Shown: positions 1 to 8,840 of the stretch, in pieces
How the letters are laid out: every line of letters begins with the position of its first letter
Numbering within the stretch: position 1 is the first letter of the stretch
NCBI GenBank assembly: GCA_031267235.1
Contig: JAIRZM010000001.1
Coordinates: 31,512-95,511, forward strand
Direction of reading: 5' to 3'
Source: Holosporaceae bacterium
GTDB taxonomy: Bacteria > Pseudomonadota > Alphaproteobacteria > UBA3830
DNA: 64,000 nucleotides
Position numbers and translations under genes: made by a program
Notes under the pieces: model-generated
Told to the model about the DNA's origin: nothing
The model's database searches: none
Seen by the model: the letters and a program-made list of their open reading frames with translations, nothing else

Positions 1-129
1 TCCACCATATCCGGCATATTCGGCGCCTGTTTAAAGGACGCTTACAGCTTCGAATTCGGATCATCCAGGGGCAGCAAGGACAAGGACGAGAAGATATCCT
101 CTGCAATTCTAGAGAAATTAAATAACTAA
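1..129 (+). CDS. C-terminal fragment of a protein of unknown function (runs off the left edge)
   Basis: Frame 1 is open from base 1 to TAA at 127-129: STISGIFGACLKDAYSFEFGSSRGSKDKDEKISSAILEKLNN*. Confidence 0.45.
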   Translation, partial: STISGIFGACLKDAYSFEFGSSRGSKDKDEKISSAILEKLNN

Positions 130-135
130 CCTTCC

Positions 136-306
136 ATGATTCCGATGAGTCCCATCCGCGATCATTGCTTCGATCTAATGCGGTCGATGGCGAAAGATGA
201 GACGTTCCGGCCGAGATGCAGCTACGGAAACAGTGATGGGGCGCCGACCTTGAATGGCTCACAGAAATTCTCGACATTGGCGGCGTTGTATGCTACAAGA
301 TCCTGA
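136..306 (+). CDS. Possible small ORF (56 aa), unknown function
   Basis: ATG 136 to TGA 304-306, in the same frame as the upstream ORF: MIPMSPIRDHCFDLMRSMAKDETFRPRCSYGNSDGAPTLNGSQKFSTLAALYATRS. Below the size cut-off of the supplied track. Confidence 0.3.
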   Translation: MIPMSPIRDHCFDLMRSMAKDETFRPRCSYGNSDGAPTLNGSQKFSTLAALYATRS

Positions 307-311
307 TTCTC

Positions 312-387
<76 letters not shown>

Positions 388-578
388 TCCATAAAACGAT
401 TAGTGTGGCATTTTTGCCTGTACTTTAATACTGGCGGAACGCACCCGTCAACCTTTAACCGAGCACAGCAAAATCTCGATTGCCTGGCGGCTAAAATAAG
501 AGCAGCTCTGCCGGCGTTTGCAAACAAAAGCTCATTCTAAATCATAATTAATTCATGGTCACATGCCGCAACCGTGAA

Positions 579-707
579 TCAACCCAACCCTACAAAAGCA
601 ACGATCATGGTCATAACAAAGAGCAGCATTCTTTTTTGCCATTCCTCATCGTTCTTTGCCAGCGCATCTTTGACTTCCTGCGATTCGCTCACCGTGACTT
701 CTCCCAT
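579..707 (-). CDS. Possible small single-TM protein (42 aa)
   Basis: Minus-strand ATG at 707 to TGA: MGEVTVSESQEVKDALAKNDEEWQKRMLLFVMTMIVAFVGLG. Charged N-terminus followed by a hydrophobic tail. Confidence 0.35.
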   Translation of the reverse strand: MGEVTVSESQEVKDALAKNDEEWQKRMLLFVMTMIVAFVGLG

Positions 708-844
708 ATAATACGTAGACCAATTTTATCGCAAAAGCTGCCGAAAATTGCTCCAATCCCGCTCAGGAGGACGCTTCGACCGGCTCCATTCACTATGGTC
801 TCAAGAAAAAATTAATATTCAGTAAAAATCTAGAAAATAAAAAC

Positions 845-2065
845 ATGGAACTAAAAAATCAAAATTTCATCGTTTCTTGGGAAGAAATCGCCCGTCCAAA
901 TCAGCTGGCTCCACCTGGAAATTGGAATGTATGGATGATTTTGGCAGGACGTGGATTCGGAAAAACTCGATCTGCTGCCGAGACGGTAAGAAAGTGGGCC
1001 GTCAGCGGCCAATATCGAAGAATCGCTCTCGTAGCCAACACGATTCAGGAGGCGCGGCAGGTTATGGTGGAAGGCGAGAGCGGCTTGCTTTCTATTTCAG
1101 ATGAGAAAGAAAAATTAACGTTTTCACCCAGCAGACGACTTCTGAAATGGCCCAATGATTCCATTGCCACACTCTACGGAGCAGAGCACTATGAACAGCT
1201 GCGAGGACCACAATTCGACGCCGCTTGGATAGATGAATTCGCGAAGTTTCCGCATCCTCGAGAAACCTTCGAGCAGCTTTCATTCTCTCTTCGTTTAGGA
1301 AAAAATCCAAAAATCATTCTCACCACAACGCCAAGACCAATTCAATTCATAAAAGATCTCCTGCAGCGCGAAGATGTTGTAACGGTGCGTGGAACATCGC
1401 TGGAAAATATTGACAATCTGTCGCCGACCTTTCTTAAACAGCTGGAATTTTTGAAGGGGACGCGTCTGGAAGCCCAAGAAATTTATGCGGAGATAGTTGA
1501 GGAGAGTCTCCATACGCTTTGGTCATGGAATGACATAGAAAACTGCTACAGAGTGCCGCCGCATTTCCTTGGCAATGTGGTGATTGGTGTGGATCCAGCA
1601 CTCTCGTCCGGAGAAAATAGCGACGAAACCGGAATAGTTGTTGTCGGCGCTGATGGAACTGGAAAAGCCTTCGTGCTGGATGATTTAAGCATTTCTGCGC
1701 CGCCGGAAATTTGGGCAAAACGAGCCATCGACGCCTATCATCGACATTATGCTCGCCTAATGGTGCTGGAAGCAAATGCCGGAGGAGAACTCCTGGTAAA
1801 TCTGCTAAAATCCATCGATAATACAGTAAAACTGAAAATGGTCTACGCTCATGCGTCAAAAATTTCACGAGCCGAGCCGATAGTTATTCTGTATCAGAAA
1901 AGAATGGCCTACCATGCACGTCAATTTCATGAACTTGAGATGCAGATGGTCACCTATGAGCCACGCAGCAGATCTCCGGATAGGCTAGATGCGCTGGTCT
2001 GGGCTATGAGAGAACTTTTCCAGATAGACGAGCACATGAAAATTCCATCTATTTTTAGCGCATAG
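845..2065 (+). CDS. Phage/GTA-type terminase large subunit (ATPase + nuclease)
   Basis: Walker A-like AGRGFGKTRS, Walker B-like FDAAWIDEF, nuclease-type GVDPALSSGENSDETGIVVVG and SPDRLDALVWAMREL. Full-length, no internal stop. Confidence 0.88.
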   Translation: MELKNQNFIVSWEEIARPNQLAPPGNWNVWMILAGRGFGKTRSAAETVRKWAVSGQYRRIALVANTIQEARQVMVEGESGLLSISDEKEKLTFSPSRRLLKWPNDSIATLYGAEHYEQLRGPQFDAAWIDEFAKFPHPRETFEQLSFSLRLGKNPKIILTTTPRPIQFIKDLLQREDVVTVRGTSLENIDNLSPTFLKQLEFLKGTRLEAQEIYAEIVEESLHTLWSWNDIENCYRVPPHFLGNVVIGVDPALSSGENSDETGIVVVGADGTGKAFVLDDLSISAPPEIWAKRAIDAYHRHYARLMVLEANAGGELLVNLLKSIDNTVKLKMVYAHASKISRAEPIVILYQKRMAYHARQFHELEMQMVTYEPRSRSPDRLDALVWAMRELFQIDEHMKIPSIFSA

Positions 2066-2103
2066 GAATCGCGCTCCCTGCAGAAACCATAACCATGTGC
2101 AAG

Positions 2104-2145
2104 GGACTGCGCTGTATAGATAGAAATTTCCGAATAGCGCAGTCC
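2104..2145. repeat. Inverted repeat with 10-bp perfect arms GGACTGCGCT/AGCGCAGTCC, flanked by direct repeat ATGTGCAA (2095-2102 and 2150-2157)
   Basis: Read directly from the sequence: atgtgcaag GGACTGCGCT-22nt-AGCGCAGTCC aaaa atgtgcaa. Confidence 0.75.
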
Positions 2146-2230
2146 AAAAATGTGCAATAGTGTTTTGTTTCTTGTTTGATTATGATACAGTTCATGTCCA
2201 ACATAGGCTTTGGCAAAGATTGCATCTTTC

Positions 2231-2632
2231 ATGGTTAACAACTATAAAAAAGGCGAAAAGTGTGACAGACCGTGGGGCTGTTGGCGTGTAGAAGAAACAG
2301 GAAATGGGTTTGTCGTAAAAATTATTGCCGTTAATCCGGAAGCCCAATTGTCTTTGCAATCTCATGAGCACAGATCTGAAAAATGGGAGATTATGGGAGG
2401 CTCTGCAGAGGTTACCCTTGGCGAATCTGTTATCCTCATGAAAAAAGGAGAAATCGTGGAAATTCCACGCGGATCTATACATTCTCTGAGGAATCCTGGA
2501 TCTGAAGTTCTGCTGGTAAAAGAGACTCAATTAGGAAAAATTCTTGACGAAAATGATATTGTCAGATACCTGGACGTCTACGGACGTTGCTCCGAGAACT
2601 GCAAATGTAAAAATAAGTCTGGAATAGCATGA
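2231..2632 (+). CDS. Stand-alone cupin of the type-II phosphomannose isomerase / ManC C-terminal family
   Basis: RPWGCW...VKIIAVNPEAQLSLQSHEHRSEKWEIMGGSAEV...EIPRGSIHSLRNPG...DENDIVRYLDVYGR matches the family pattern. ATG 2231 preferred over the 2210 alternative start. Confidence 0.82.
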   Translation: MVNNYKKGEKCDRPWGCWRVEETGNGFVVKIIAVNPEAQLSLQSHEHRSEKWEIMGGSAEVTLGESVILMKKGEIVEIPRGSIHSLRNPGSEVLLVKETQLGKILDENDIVRYLDVYGRCSENCKCKNKSGIA

Positions 2633-3348
2633 AAGTTATCTTTGTATCAGACATGGATGGAACACTAACTCCGGCGCGACTGTCCATGAGCGAAGAGTTT
2701 GCTGAATTTTTCGGTAATTTTTTGACGAACAGAACTTTTTATATCGTCTCTGGATCGGATTATAAAAAAATTCAAGAGCAGATCCCGAGTAAAATTATTT
2801 CCCAAATAAGCGGAATTTTCGCGTCCCTGGGAAATGAATTTTATTCGCAGGGGAAGCTTGTGCACCAAAATAACTTTGAGCCGGAAAAATCACTCTTGAA
2901 AAAATTAGAAAATTATCGCTGCACCACGGCCTATCCATTTAAATTGTTTTCAAATTACATTGAAATTAGAGTTGGAATGGTTAATTTTAGCGTTCTGGGT
3001 CGCGATTGCTCGCCGGAGGATAGGGAAAGATACAATCTCTGGGATAAACAAAATGGAGAACGCGAGAGAATAGCTTTTGATTTAGCCAAAAACTATCCAT
3101 CCTATGATATTTCCATTGGCGGCAACATAAGCATAGACATTGTTCCTCACGGTTTTGGAAAAGATCAGGTAGCAACCCGTCTGCGTAAGAATCATCCGGA
3201 GGAGAAGATTATTTTTTTGGGAGATCGTGTCATGGCTGGAGGCAACGACTATGCCATCGCCCAAAGATTATTGACCTTGGGAAATGCAGAAATATTTGCC
3301 GTAGACGGTCCGGAAGCAACCATTGCTATTCTGAGAAGCATGGCATGA
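2629..3348 (+). CDS. Eukaryotic-type phosphomannomutase (HAD superfamily)
   Basis: DMDGTLTPAR, SGSDYKKIQEQ, NYIEIRVGMVNFSVLGRDCSPEDRERY, ISIGGNISIDIVPHGFGKDQ and FLGDRVMAGGNDYAIA follow the eukaryotic PMM1/PMM2 motif order. Confidence 0.82.
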   Translation: MKVIFVSDMDGTLTPARLSMSEEFAEFFGNFLTNRTFYIVSGSDYKKIQEQIPSKIISQISGIFASLGNEFYSQGKLVHQNNFEPEKSLLKKLENYRCTTAYPFKLFSNYIEIRVGMVNFSVLGRDCSPEDRERYNLWDKQNGERERIAFDLAKNYPSYDISIGGNISIDIVPHGFGKDQVATRLRKNHPEEKIIFLGDRVMAGGNDYAIAQRLLTLGNAEIFAVDGPEATIAILRSMA

Positions 3349-3773
3349 GCAGATATTACATTGTCAGCGGAGGATTTGATCCCATCCACGAAGGGCACGT
3401 AGAAATGATTCAGGAAGCTGCGCGAAAGTCAGATGGAGTAATATTGTTGCTGAATTCCGACAAATGGCTGTGCCGCAAAAAGGGGAAAAATTTCATGAAT
3501 TTTCATACGAGAGAAGTAGTCTGCTCGCACATCAAAGGAGTAGTTGATCTATTGAGTTTTGATGACTCAGACGATTCGGCCTGCGATGGGATCCGCAAAG
3601 TTCGCCTAAAATATCCAGCGGATGAATTGATTTTTGCCAACGGAGGCGATCGCGTCCGGGAAAATATTCCTGAGAACTCAGCCTGCGAAGAATGTAATGT
3701 TCAGCTGGAATTCGGCGTTGGCGGAGAATGCAAAGCAAATTCATCATCTCTCCTCCTAAAAAAATGGAAGTGA
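3345..3773 (+). CDS. Cytidylyltransferase-like nucleotidyltransferase
   Basis: N-terminal YIVSGGFDPIHEGHVEMIQEA (HxGH-type motif). ATGA overlap with the upstream gene. Confidence 0.75.
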   Translation: MSRYYIVSGGFDPIHEGHVEMIQEAARKSDGVILLLNSDKWLCRKKGKNFMNFHTREVVCSHIKGVVDLLSFDDSDDSACDGIRKVRLKYPADELIFANGGDRVRENIPENSACEECNVQLEFGVGGECKANSSSLLLKKWK

Positions 3774-3943
3774 CGTTAAAATTTTTAGCAGAATCCACTG
3801 AATGCCTCCTGCTTATCTGCAGCAAGCGATCATGAGAGCGCTTCGTTTTCTATTGTCTATATCCTCTTAAAAGACTTGAAAATTCAATATTTTGCTCGGA
3901 GGGATTTCTATTTATATAACGCAATCCCCCTAATACACATCTC

Positions 3944-3973
3944 TTGACGTTATAGTTTCAAGTGGTGTATACT
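3944..3973 (+). promoter_or_regulatory. Predicted sigma70 promoter for rho (TTGACG-18 nt-TATACT)
   Basis: ttgacg at 3944-3949, tatact at 3968-3973; leaves a leader of roughly 125 nt before rho. Confidence 0.65.
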
Positions 3974-4106
3974 GGACGCGGTTTTTTGAATCAGCAATCT
4001 AGAATAGATGTTGGTAGTTGATTGTGTTTGTATGTTGTGCTATTGAGTTATATCGTCTAGAGTGTTAGAGTTCCGCCGTCTGTTTACAAAAAAATAAAGA
4101 GAAATA

Positions 4107-5363
4107 ATGCGCTTAAAAGATATAAAGACTAAAATGCCAGCCGAATTGTTGGCCTTTGCCGAAAGTTTAGAATTGGAGAGCGCTGCTACCTTGAGGCGTC
4201 AGGATTTGATGTTCGCTATTCTAAAAAAACTCACGGAAAACGGTGTTGAAATCGTCGGCGAGGGGGTTTTGGAGGTTCTCCAGGATGGGTTTGGATTTCT
4301 GCGATCTCCGGAAGTGAACTACATGGCCGGATCCGACGATATCTACGTCTCTCCATCGCAAATCAGAAAATACAGTCTAAAAACAGGAGACACTCTGGAA
4401 GGAATAATCCGCCAGCCCAAGGAAGGTGAAAGGTATTTCGCAATTTCCAAAGTAAATTTAGTGAATGGAGACTCGCTGGAAATCGCAAAGCATCGCATAA
4501 ATTTTGACGATCTCACTCCGCTCTATCCCAATGCTAAGTTAACGCTTGAACTAGACGATCCAAGTGAGAAGGACTTTACCACCCGCGTTATAGAAATCAT
4601 TTCTCCGCTGGGGCGAGGCCAGAGAGCGCTCATAGTGGCTCCTCCGAGAACAGGAAAAACCGTAATGCTCCAAAATATTGCCCGAGCAATTACCTCCAAT
4701 TCTCCCGAAGCTCATGTGATTGTTCTCCTGATCGACGAACGCCCAGAGGAGGTCACCGATATGCGCCGGTCCGTAAAGGGGGAAGTAGTTAGCTCAACCT
4801 TTGATGAAGCGCCAACACGCCATGTGCAGGTTGCGGAGATAGTAATTGAAAAGGCAAAAAGACTTGTGGAGCATAAAAAGGACGTAGTTATTTTATTGGA
4901 TTCCATTACTCGCTTAGCAAGAGCCTACAATACAGTCTGCCCATCCTCCGGAAAGGTGTTGACAGGCGGCGTAGACGCCAACGCTCTTCAACGTCCCAAA
5001 AGAATTTTCGGAGCTGCCCGCAACATTGAGGAGGGAGGATCCCTCACCATTATAGGCACAGCACTGGTGGAAACCGGATCGCGCATGGATGAGGTCATAT
5101 TCGAGGAATTTAAGGGTACCGGTAATGCGGAAATAGTTCTGGACAGAAAATTGTCGGACAAGAGAACTTTTCCTGCCATTGATATAACCAAATCAGGTAC
5201 ACGCAAGGAAGAGCTGCTGGTGGATAAAGCGGCTTTATCTAAAATGTGGGTCCTGAGAAGAGTTCTCATGCCTATGGGAACTGGAGACGCCATGGAATTC
5301 CTTTTGGACAAGCTAAAAAATTCCAAAACTAACGCCGATTTTTTCAATAATATGAACCAGTAG
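4107..5363 (+). CDS. rho: Transcription termination factor Rho
   Basis: [75 protein letters not shown]. Confidence 0.98.
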   Translation: MRLKDIKTKMPAELLAFAESLELESAATLRRQDLMFAILKKLTENGVEIVGEGVLEVLQDGFGFLRSPEVNYMAGSDDIYVSPSQIRKYSLKTGDTLEGIIRQPKEGERYFAISKVNLVNGDSLEIAKHRINFDDLTPLYPNAKLTLELDDPSEKDFTTRVIEIISPLGRGQRALIVAPPRTGKTVMLQNIARAITSNSPEAHVIVLLIDERPEEVTDMRRSVKGEVVSSTFDEAPTRHVQVAEIVIEKAKRLVEHKKDVVILLDSITRLARAYNTVCPSSGKVLTGGVDANALQRPKRIFGAARNIEEGGSLTIIGTALVETGSRMDEVIFEEFKGTGNAEIVLDRKLSDKRTFPAIDITKSGTRKEELLVDKAALSKMWVLRRVLMPMGTGDAMEFLLDKLKNSKTNADFFNNMNQ

Positions 5364-5509
5364 GAAATTGTCGCAGACACTGGCCGGAGGAAACAACTCC
5401 ATTCGCAATTAAGAATTATTTTGAATTTATTGAACTAGGTTCTGCATGAGAAATCGTATTTAGCCGAGAAGCGGGAAGAATCATTGATGCAATCTATCAC
5501 TAGGCCTCT

Positions 5510-5780
5510 TTCGAAATGGCTATAAGGCATTCTCCCTGTTGCAAATGGCAGCGATAATTTTAAATTGTTTAACTAAAGCTAAAACGTTTTCCACAAAGAT
5601 TCTTGTTGGAGATAATTTTCTATTTATTATATAATTTATAAAGTTTTTATTAAAATTTGTACTGGACTTTATAACGCTAAATGCCATCAATCAATTATCT
5701 ATTGCCTGTCTTGCAGCGGCTGACACAGATTGTATTCCAGAGGCCGTTTAGATAATTCAAAATGGAATTTGCTATAAGGC
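5510..5780. repeat. Two related direct copies of TTCRAAATGG(AATTT)GCTATAAGGC
   Basis: 5510-5528 TTCGAAATGGCTATAAGGC and 5756-5780 TTCAAAATGGAATTTGCTATAAGGC, each preceded by AGGCC. Confidence 0.6.
5520..5612 (-). pseudogene. Remnant of an IS5-like transposase C-terminus
   Basis: Minus-strand translation SPTRIFVENVLALVKQFKIIAAICNRENAL* resembles the R-(I/V)-E-x-x-x-x-x-(L/I)-K-x-F-K-I tail of IS5-family transposases; no upstream ORF remains. Confidence 0.5.
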
Positions 5781-5933
5781 TTATACCTGGCCCTCTTGAA
5801 GTTAAGAATTATAGTTGATACTTCTGGTTTTTGCTTATATATTTAGCTTTGGTTACTCTGCGAGTCGATCGAATCTCTTGACCGTTCGATTTGTAGAGAT
5901 GATTATTTGCTTAACAAACATAGGAGAAAGAAA

Positions 5934-6743
5934 ATGAAAAAAGCAATAAAAGCGGCATCAGTGGCGATCTTTGCGTCGGGATTGGTCGCCGCAACCGAAA
6001 ATCTAATGGCAATGGAGTCGGCCATTGTTTCTAAGGAATACGAGAGCAATAATGGAATAGGTATAGAGTTCAACATAAACATTAAATTAACGAAACATTT
6101 TGCCACTCCCAATGACCCTTATGTGATGAAGATTGACGACTTGAAGGATGATTTCAAGAAAAAACTGTATAATCTGAGCTTGGATACGGATGAATTCTGG
6201 AACGGAATTCTCAGTAACGATCCTTCTGCATTGTTCTCGGTTAACTGCAACTTGGATGATACTGATGTCTGTGATCAACTTATCAGAAAAAAACCTTCGA
6301 TCTTGCTTGAGCTTGGAAGCAATAAAAAAAGCATTGCTGACGAGATTACGGAATATATTGGAGAAAATGTCGCTAAGAAACTAAGCTTGGGCGAAAAAGG
6401 TGACGTTTGGGCCATGTCTATGATGGATAATATTATATTCTTGTTTTCTAAGGTTGTGACAAAGAATCCTGTTACACCGATATTGAGTAGTGATCAGTTT
6501 ATGAAAATTGGATCTCCATGTTTCTATCTAATTCTTTGGATTAATGCTTACTGTTCTACTTGCTACTCACAAGTACTGCAATCAGGTGACATGAATAAGA
6601 ATGCAATAAAAAACAGATTGGATAATCTTTGGAATATTCATGTGCTTTTTGGTAAAAATAATTCGTTTACCGCTAAAAAAGGGAAGATGGCCCATGAAAA
6701 TTACATTAAGAATTTTTATTTGATACATAATATCACGTTATAA
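5934..6743 (+). CDS. Secreted/exported protein of unknown function
   Basis: SD aggagaaag before ATG 5934; signal-like MKKAIKAASVAIFASGLVAATENLMA; no family recognised. Confidence 0.75.
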   Translation: MKKAIKAASVAIFASGLVAATENLMAMESAIVSKEYESNNGIGIEFNINIKLTKHFATPNDPYVMKIDDLKDDFKKKLYNLSLDTDEFWNGILSNDPSALFSVNCNLDDTDVCDQLIRKKPSILLELGSNKKSIADEITEYIGENVAKKLSLGEKGDVWAMSMMDNIIFLFSKVVTKNPVTPILSSDQFMKIGSPCFYLILWINAYCSTCYSQVLQSGDMNKNAIKNRLDNLWNIHVLFGKNNSFTAKKGKMAHENYIKNFYLIHNITL

Positions 6744-6891
6744 TGAGAACATAGCCATATCTCTCGTGGCGTCGTTTTATCGTGGATTTCAGCGGGCTGC
6801 TTCGCGACAGAACACCATGGTTTGGAATGGAAAGAAACACTGCCGGTTTGCCCCATCATAGGTGCGTGCGCTCTGAAGTTTCTCAATGACT

Positions 6892-7746
6892 CTAATACCT
6901 CCTATGCGTGAGTAGGGAGAGTATTTTCTCGATGGTCTCTTTTATATTTTTGCGATGAACCACCATATCCACCATACCGTGACTCAGTAGGTATTCGGAT
7001 TTCTGAAATCCGTCCGGCAATTTTTCTCGAATTGTCCCCTCTATGACTCTAGGCCCAGTGAAAGCAATCAGAGCGCCAGGTTCAGCAATGTGAATATCTC
7101 CCAGCATAGCAAAGGACGCCGACACTCCGCCAGTCGTTGGATTAGTCAAAAGCGTTAGATAGGGCAGTTCCGCCTCTTTGATTTCGTTCACAAGAGCAAC
7201 GGTTCTTGGCATTTGCATTAGCGAAAAAATTCCCTCCTGCATTCTAGCCCCTCCGGAACATGGAATCGCCAGGAATGAATAGCCCTTGGCAATGGCGAAC
7301 TCGGCTCCGGCGATAAATCCTTCTCCTACCCCTGATCCCATAGATCCGCCCATGAAGTTAAAATCAAAGATGGCGGCAACCGTCTTGTTTCCCCCGATGC
7401 GGCCATAGGCAATCACAATGGCGTCATCCTCTCCGGTAGAATTCCTGGCGGCCCTTAGGCGATCGGAATACTTTTTGCTATCTTTAAATTTCAGCGGATC
7501 ATGAAGCCTGAACTTGTATTTTATGCGGGTAAATTCTCCACCATCAAAGAGACTTTTGATTCTGTCAATTGCCCCAAATTCTAGATGATTATCGCAGTGC
7601 GGGCATACACGGAGATTGGCGTTCAACTCTTTATGAAAGATCATTTGCTCGCAGCCGGGGCATTTTTCCCACAAATTTTCAGGAACTTCGTTATTGCCAA
7701 CTAGAGCTCGAATTTTAGGCCTTACGAAATTGGTTAACCAATTCAT
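6892..7746 (-). CDS. accD: Acetyl-CoA carboxylase carboxyltransferase beta subunit
   Basis: Zn-ribbon CPGCEQMIFHKELNANLRVCPHC, GGSMGSGVGEGFIAGAEFAI, SGGARMQEGIFSLMQM. Confidence 0.97.
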   Translation of the reverse strand: MNWLTNFVRPKIRALVGNNEVPENLWEKCPGCEQMIFHKELNANLRVCPHCDNHLEFGAIDRIKSLFDGGEFTRIKYKFRLHDPLKFKDSKKYSDRLRAARNSTGEDDAIVIAYGRIGGNKTVAAIFDFNFMGGSMGSGVGEGFIAGAEFAIAKGYSFLAIPCSGGARMQEGIFSLMQMPRTVALVNEIKEAELPYLTLLTNPTTGGVSASFAMLGDIHIAEPGALIAFTGPRVIEGTIREKLPDGFQKSEYLLSHGMVDMVVHRKNIKETIEKILSLLTHRRY

Positions 7747-8051
7747 GAGGATTGCCTGCTTTCGTAATGGATACGTCCGTTGATGAGATCCTTAAGTTGC
7801 TTCCCAGGTCTAAAAAACGGCACCTTTTTAGCCTCTATAATTACTTTTTCGCCGGTTCTTGGATTGCGTCCTTCGGTTTTCCCCCTATCGCGAACGGAAA
7901 AAGCTCCGAACCCTCGCAATTCAATTCGCCCGCCATTTTTCAAAGTGTTAACAATGGACTCAATTACTATCGAAACAACTTTATCCACATTGCGAACGCT
8001 CATGTATGGATAGATCGAAGAAATCCTCTCCACTAGATCTGATTTTGTCAT
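7743..8051 (-). CDS. ihfB: HU/IHF family DNA-binding protein, IHF beta-like
   Basis: MTKSDLVERISSIYPYMSVRNVDKVVSIVIESIVNTLKNGGRIELRGFGAFSVRDRGKTEGRNPRTGEKV; ATG at 8051 preferred. Confidence 0.88.
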   Translation of the reverse strand: MTKSDLVERISSIYPYMSVRNVDKVVSIVIESIVNTLKNGGRIELRGFGAFSVRDRGKTEGRNPRTGEKVIIEAKKVPFFRPGKQLKDLINGRIHYESRQSS

Positions 8052-8110
8052 AACTCCTCCCAAAAAGATGCAGCAAGGGTGCCAAAATATCACCTAAACG
8101 TCAACTGGGC

Positions 8111-8836
8111 ATGCATTATGGCCACGAATGTTATATAAATAACGACATGAAGCCGATTGATTATAATTTTTTAAGGAAATTTTACGCTAGTGAATCCATG
8201 GAAAGGGTATCCAGAGAGATTGCTCATCGATTGAACAAGATTCTGCCATTGGAAAAAACGTTGGCTATTGGATTCCACGCCAATTTTTTGGACTTTCTTG
8301 ACGCCAATAAAGTGCACTGCGCCGTAGCGGATCCCGCTGAAACAGTTATCCATCGCCTCTCTGGGCAACCTTTATCCACTGTTGTCTTTAATGATTGCGC
8401 TTCACGCATCGCCTCCGGCAGTTGGAATGCAATCCTGGTGGCGCACTACCTGGAATTTTTTCGCAAAAATGATGATTTCCTTTGGGAATTGTTTCGTATT
8501 TTAAAAAATAATGGGAAATTAGTTGTAATATTCGCAAATAAAAAACGCATCAATGCGCTACATCCTTCCGATAGTATCGTAAAAAATGTGAAACTGTCGC
8601 CCAGCGATATGATTTCTTCACTAACGGCTGCAGCATTCGAGATAAATAGCATTTCCGGCGTGAATGAAAAATTCAATTTTTGGCCCCATAGTTTTAGCTA
8701 TAACTTAAATAGGTATAACGAAGTTTTCATAAGATTTTTTCCTCTTTTTTCCGACGTAATTCTCATGGTTGCCCGGAAATCTGCTTTAATTCCAGAAGCT
8801 ATTATTAATCTGGAAGAACAATACGGAATCACCTAA
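8111..8836 (+). CDS. SAM-dependent methyltransferase-like protein (alternative start 8147)
   Basis: MERVSREIAHRLNKILP...LAIGFHANFLDFL, AILVAHYLEFFRKNDDFLWELFRILKNNGKLVVIFANKK: class I methyltransferase layout. Confidence 0.7.
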   Translation: MHYGHECYINNDMKPIDYNFLRKFYASESMERVSREIAHRLNKILPLEKTLAIGFHANFLDFLDANKVHCAVADPAETVIHRLSGQPLSTVVFNDCASRIASGSWNAILVAHYLEFFRKNDDFLWELFRILKNNGKLVVIFANKKRINALHPSDSIVKNVKLSPSDMISSLTAAAFEINSISGVNEKFNFWPHSFSYNLNRYNEVFIRFFPLFSDVILMVARKSALIPEAIINLEEQYGIT

Positions 8837-8840
8837 CCGC

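Noticed and set aside
1434-1868. 144-aa minus-strand ORF
   Set aside because: Entirely antisense inside the terminase gene, with no plausible family.
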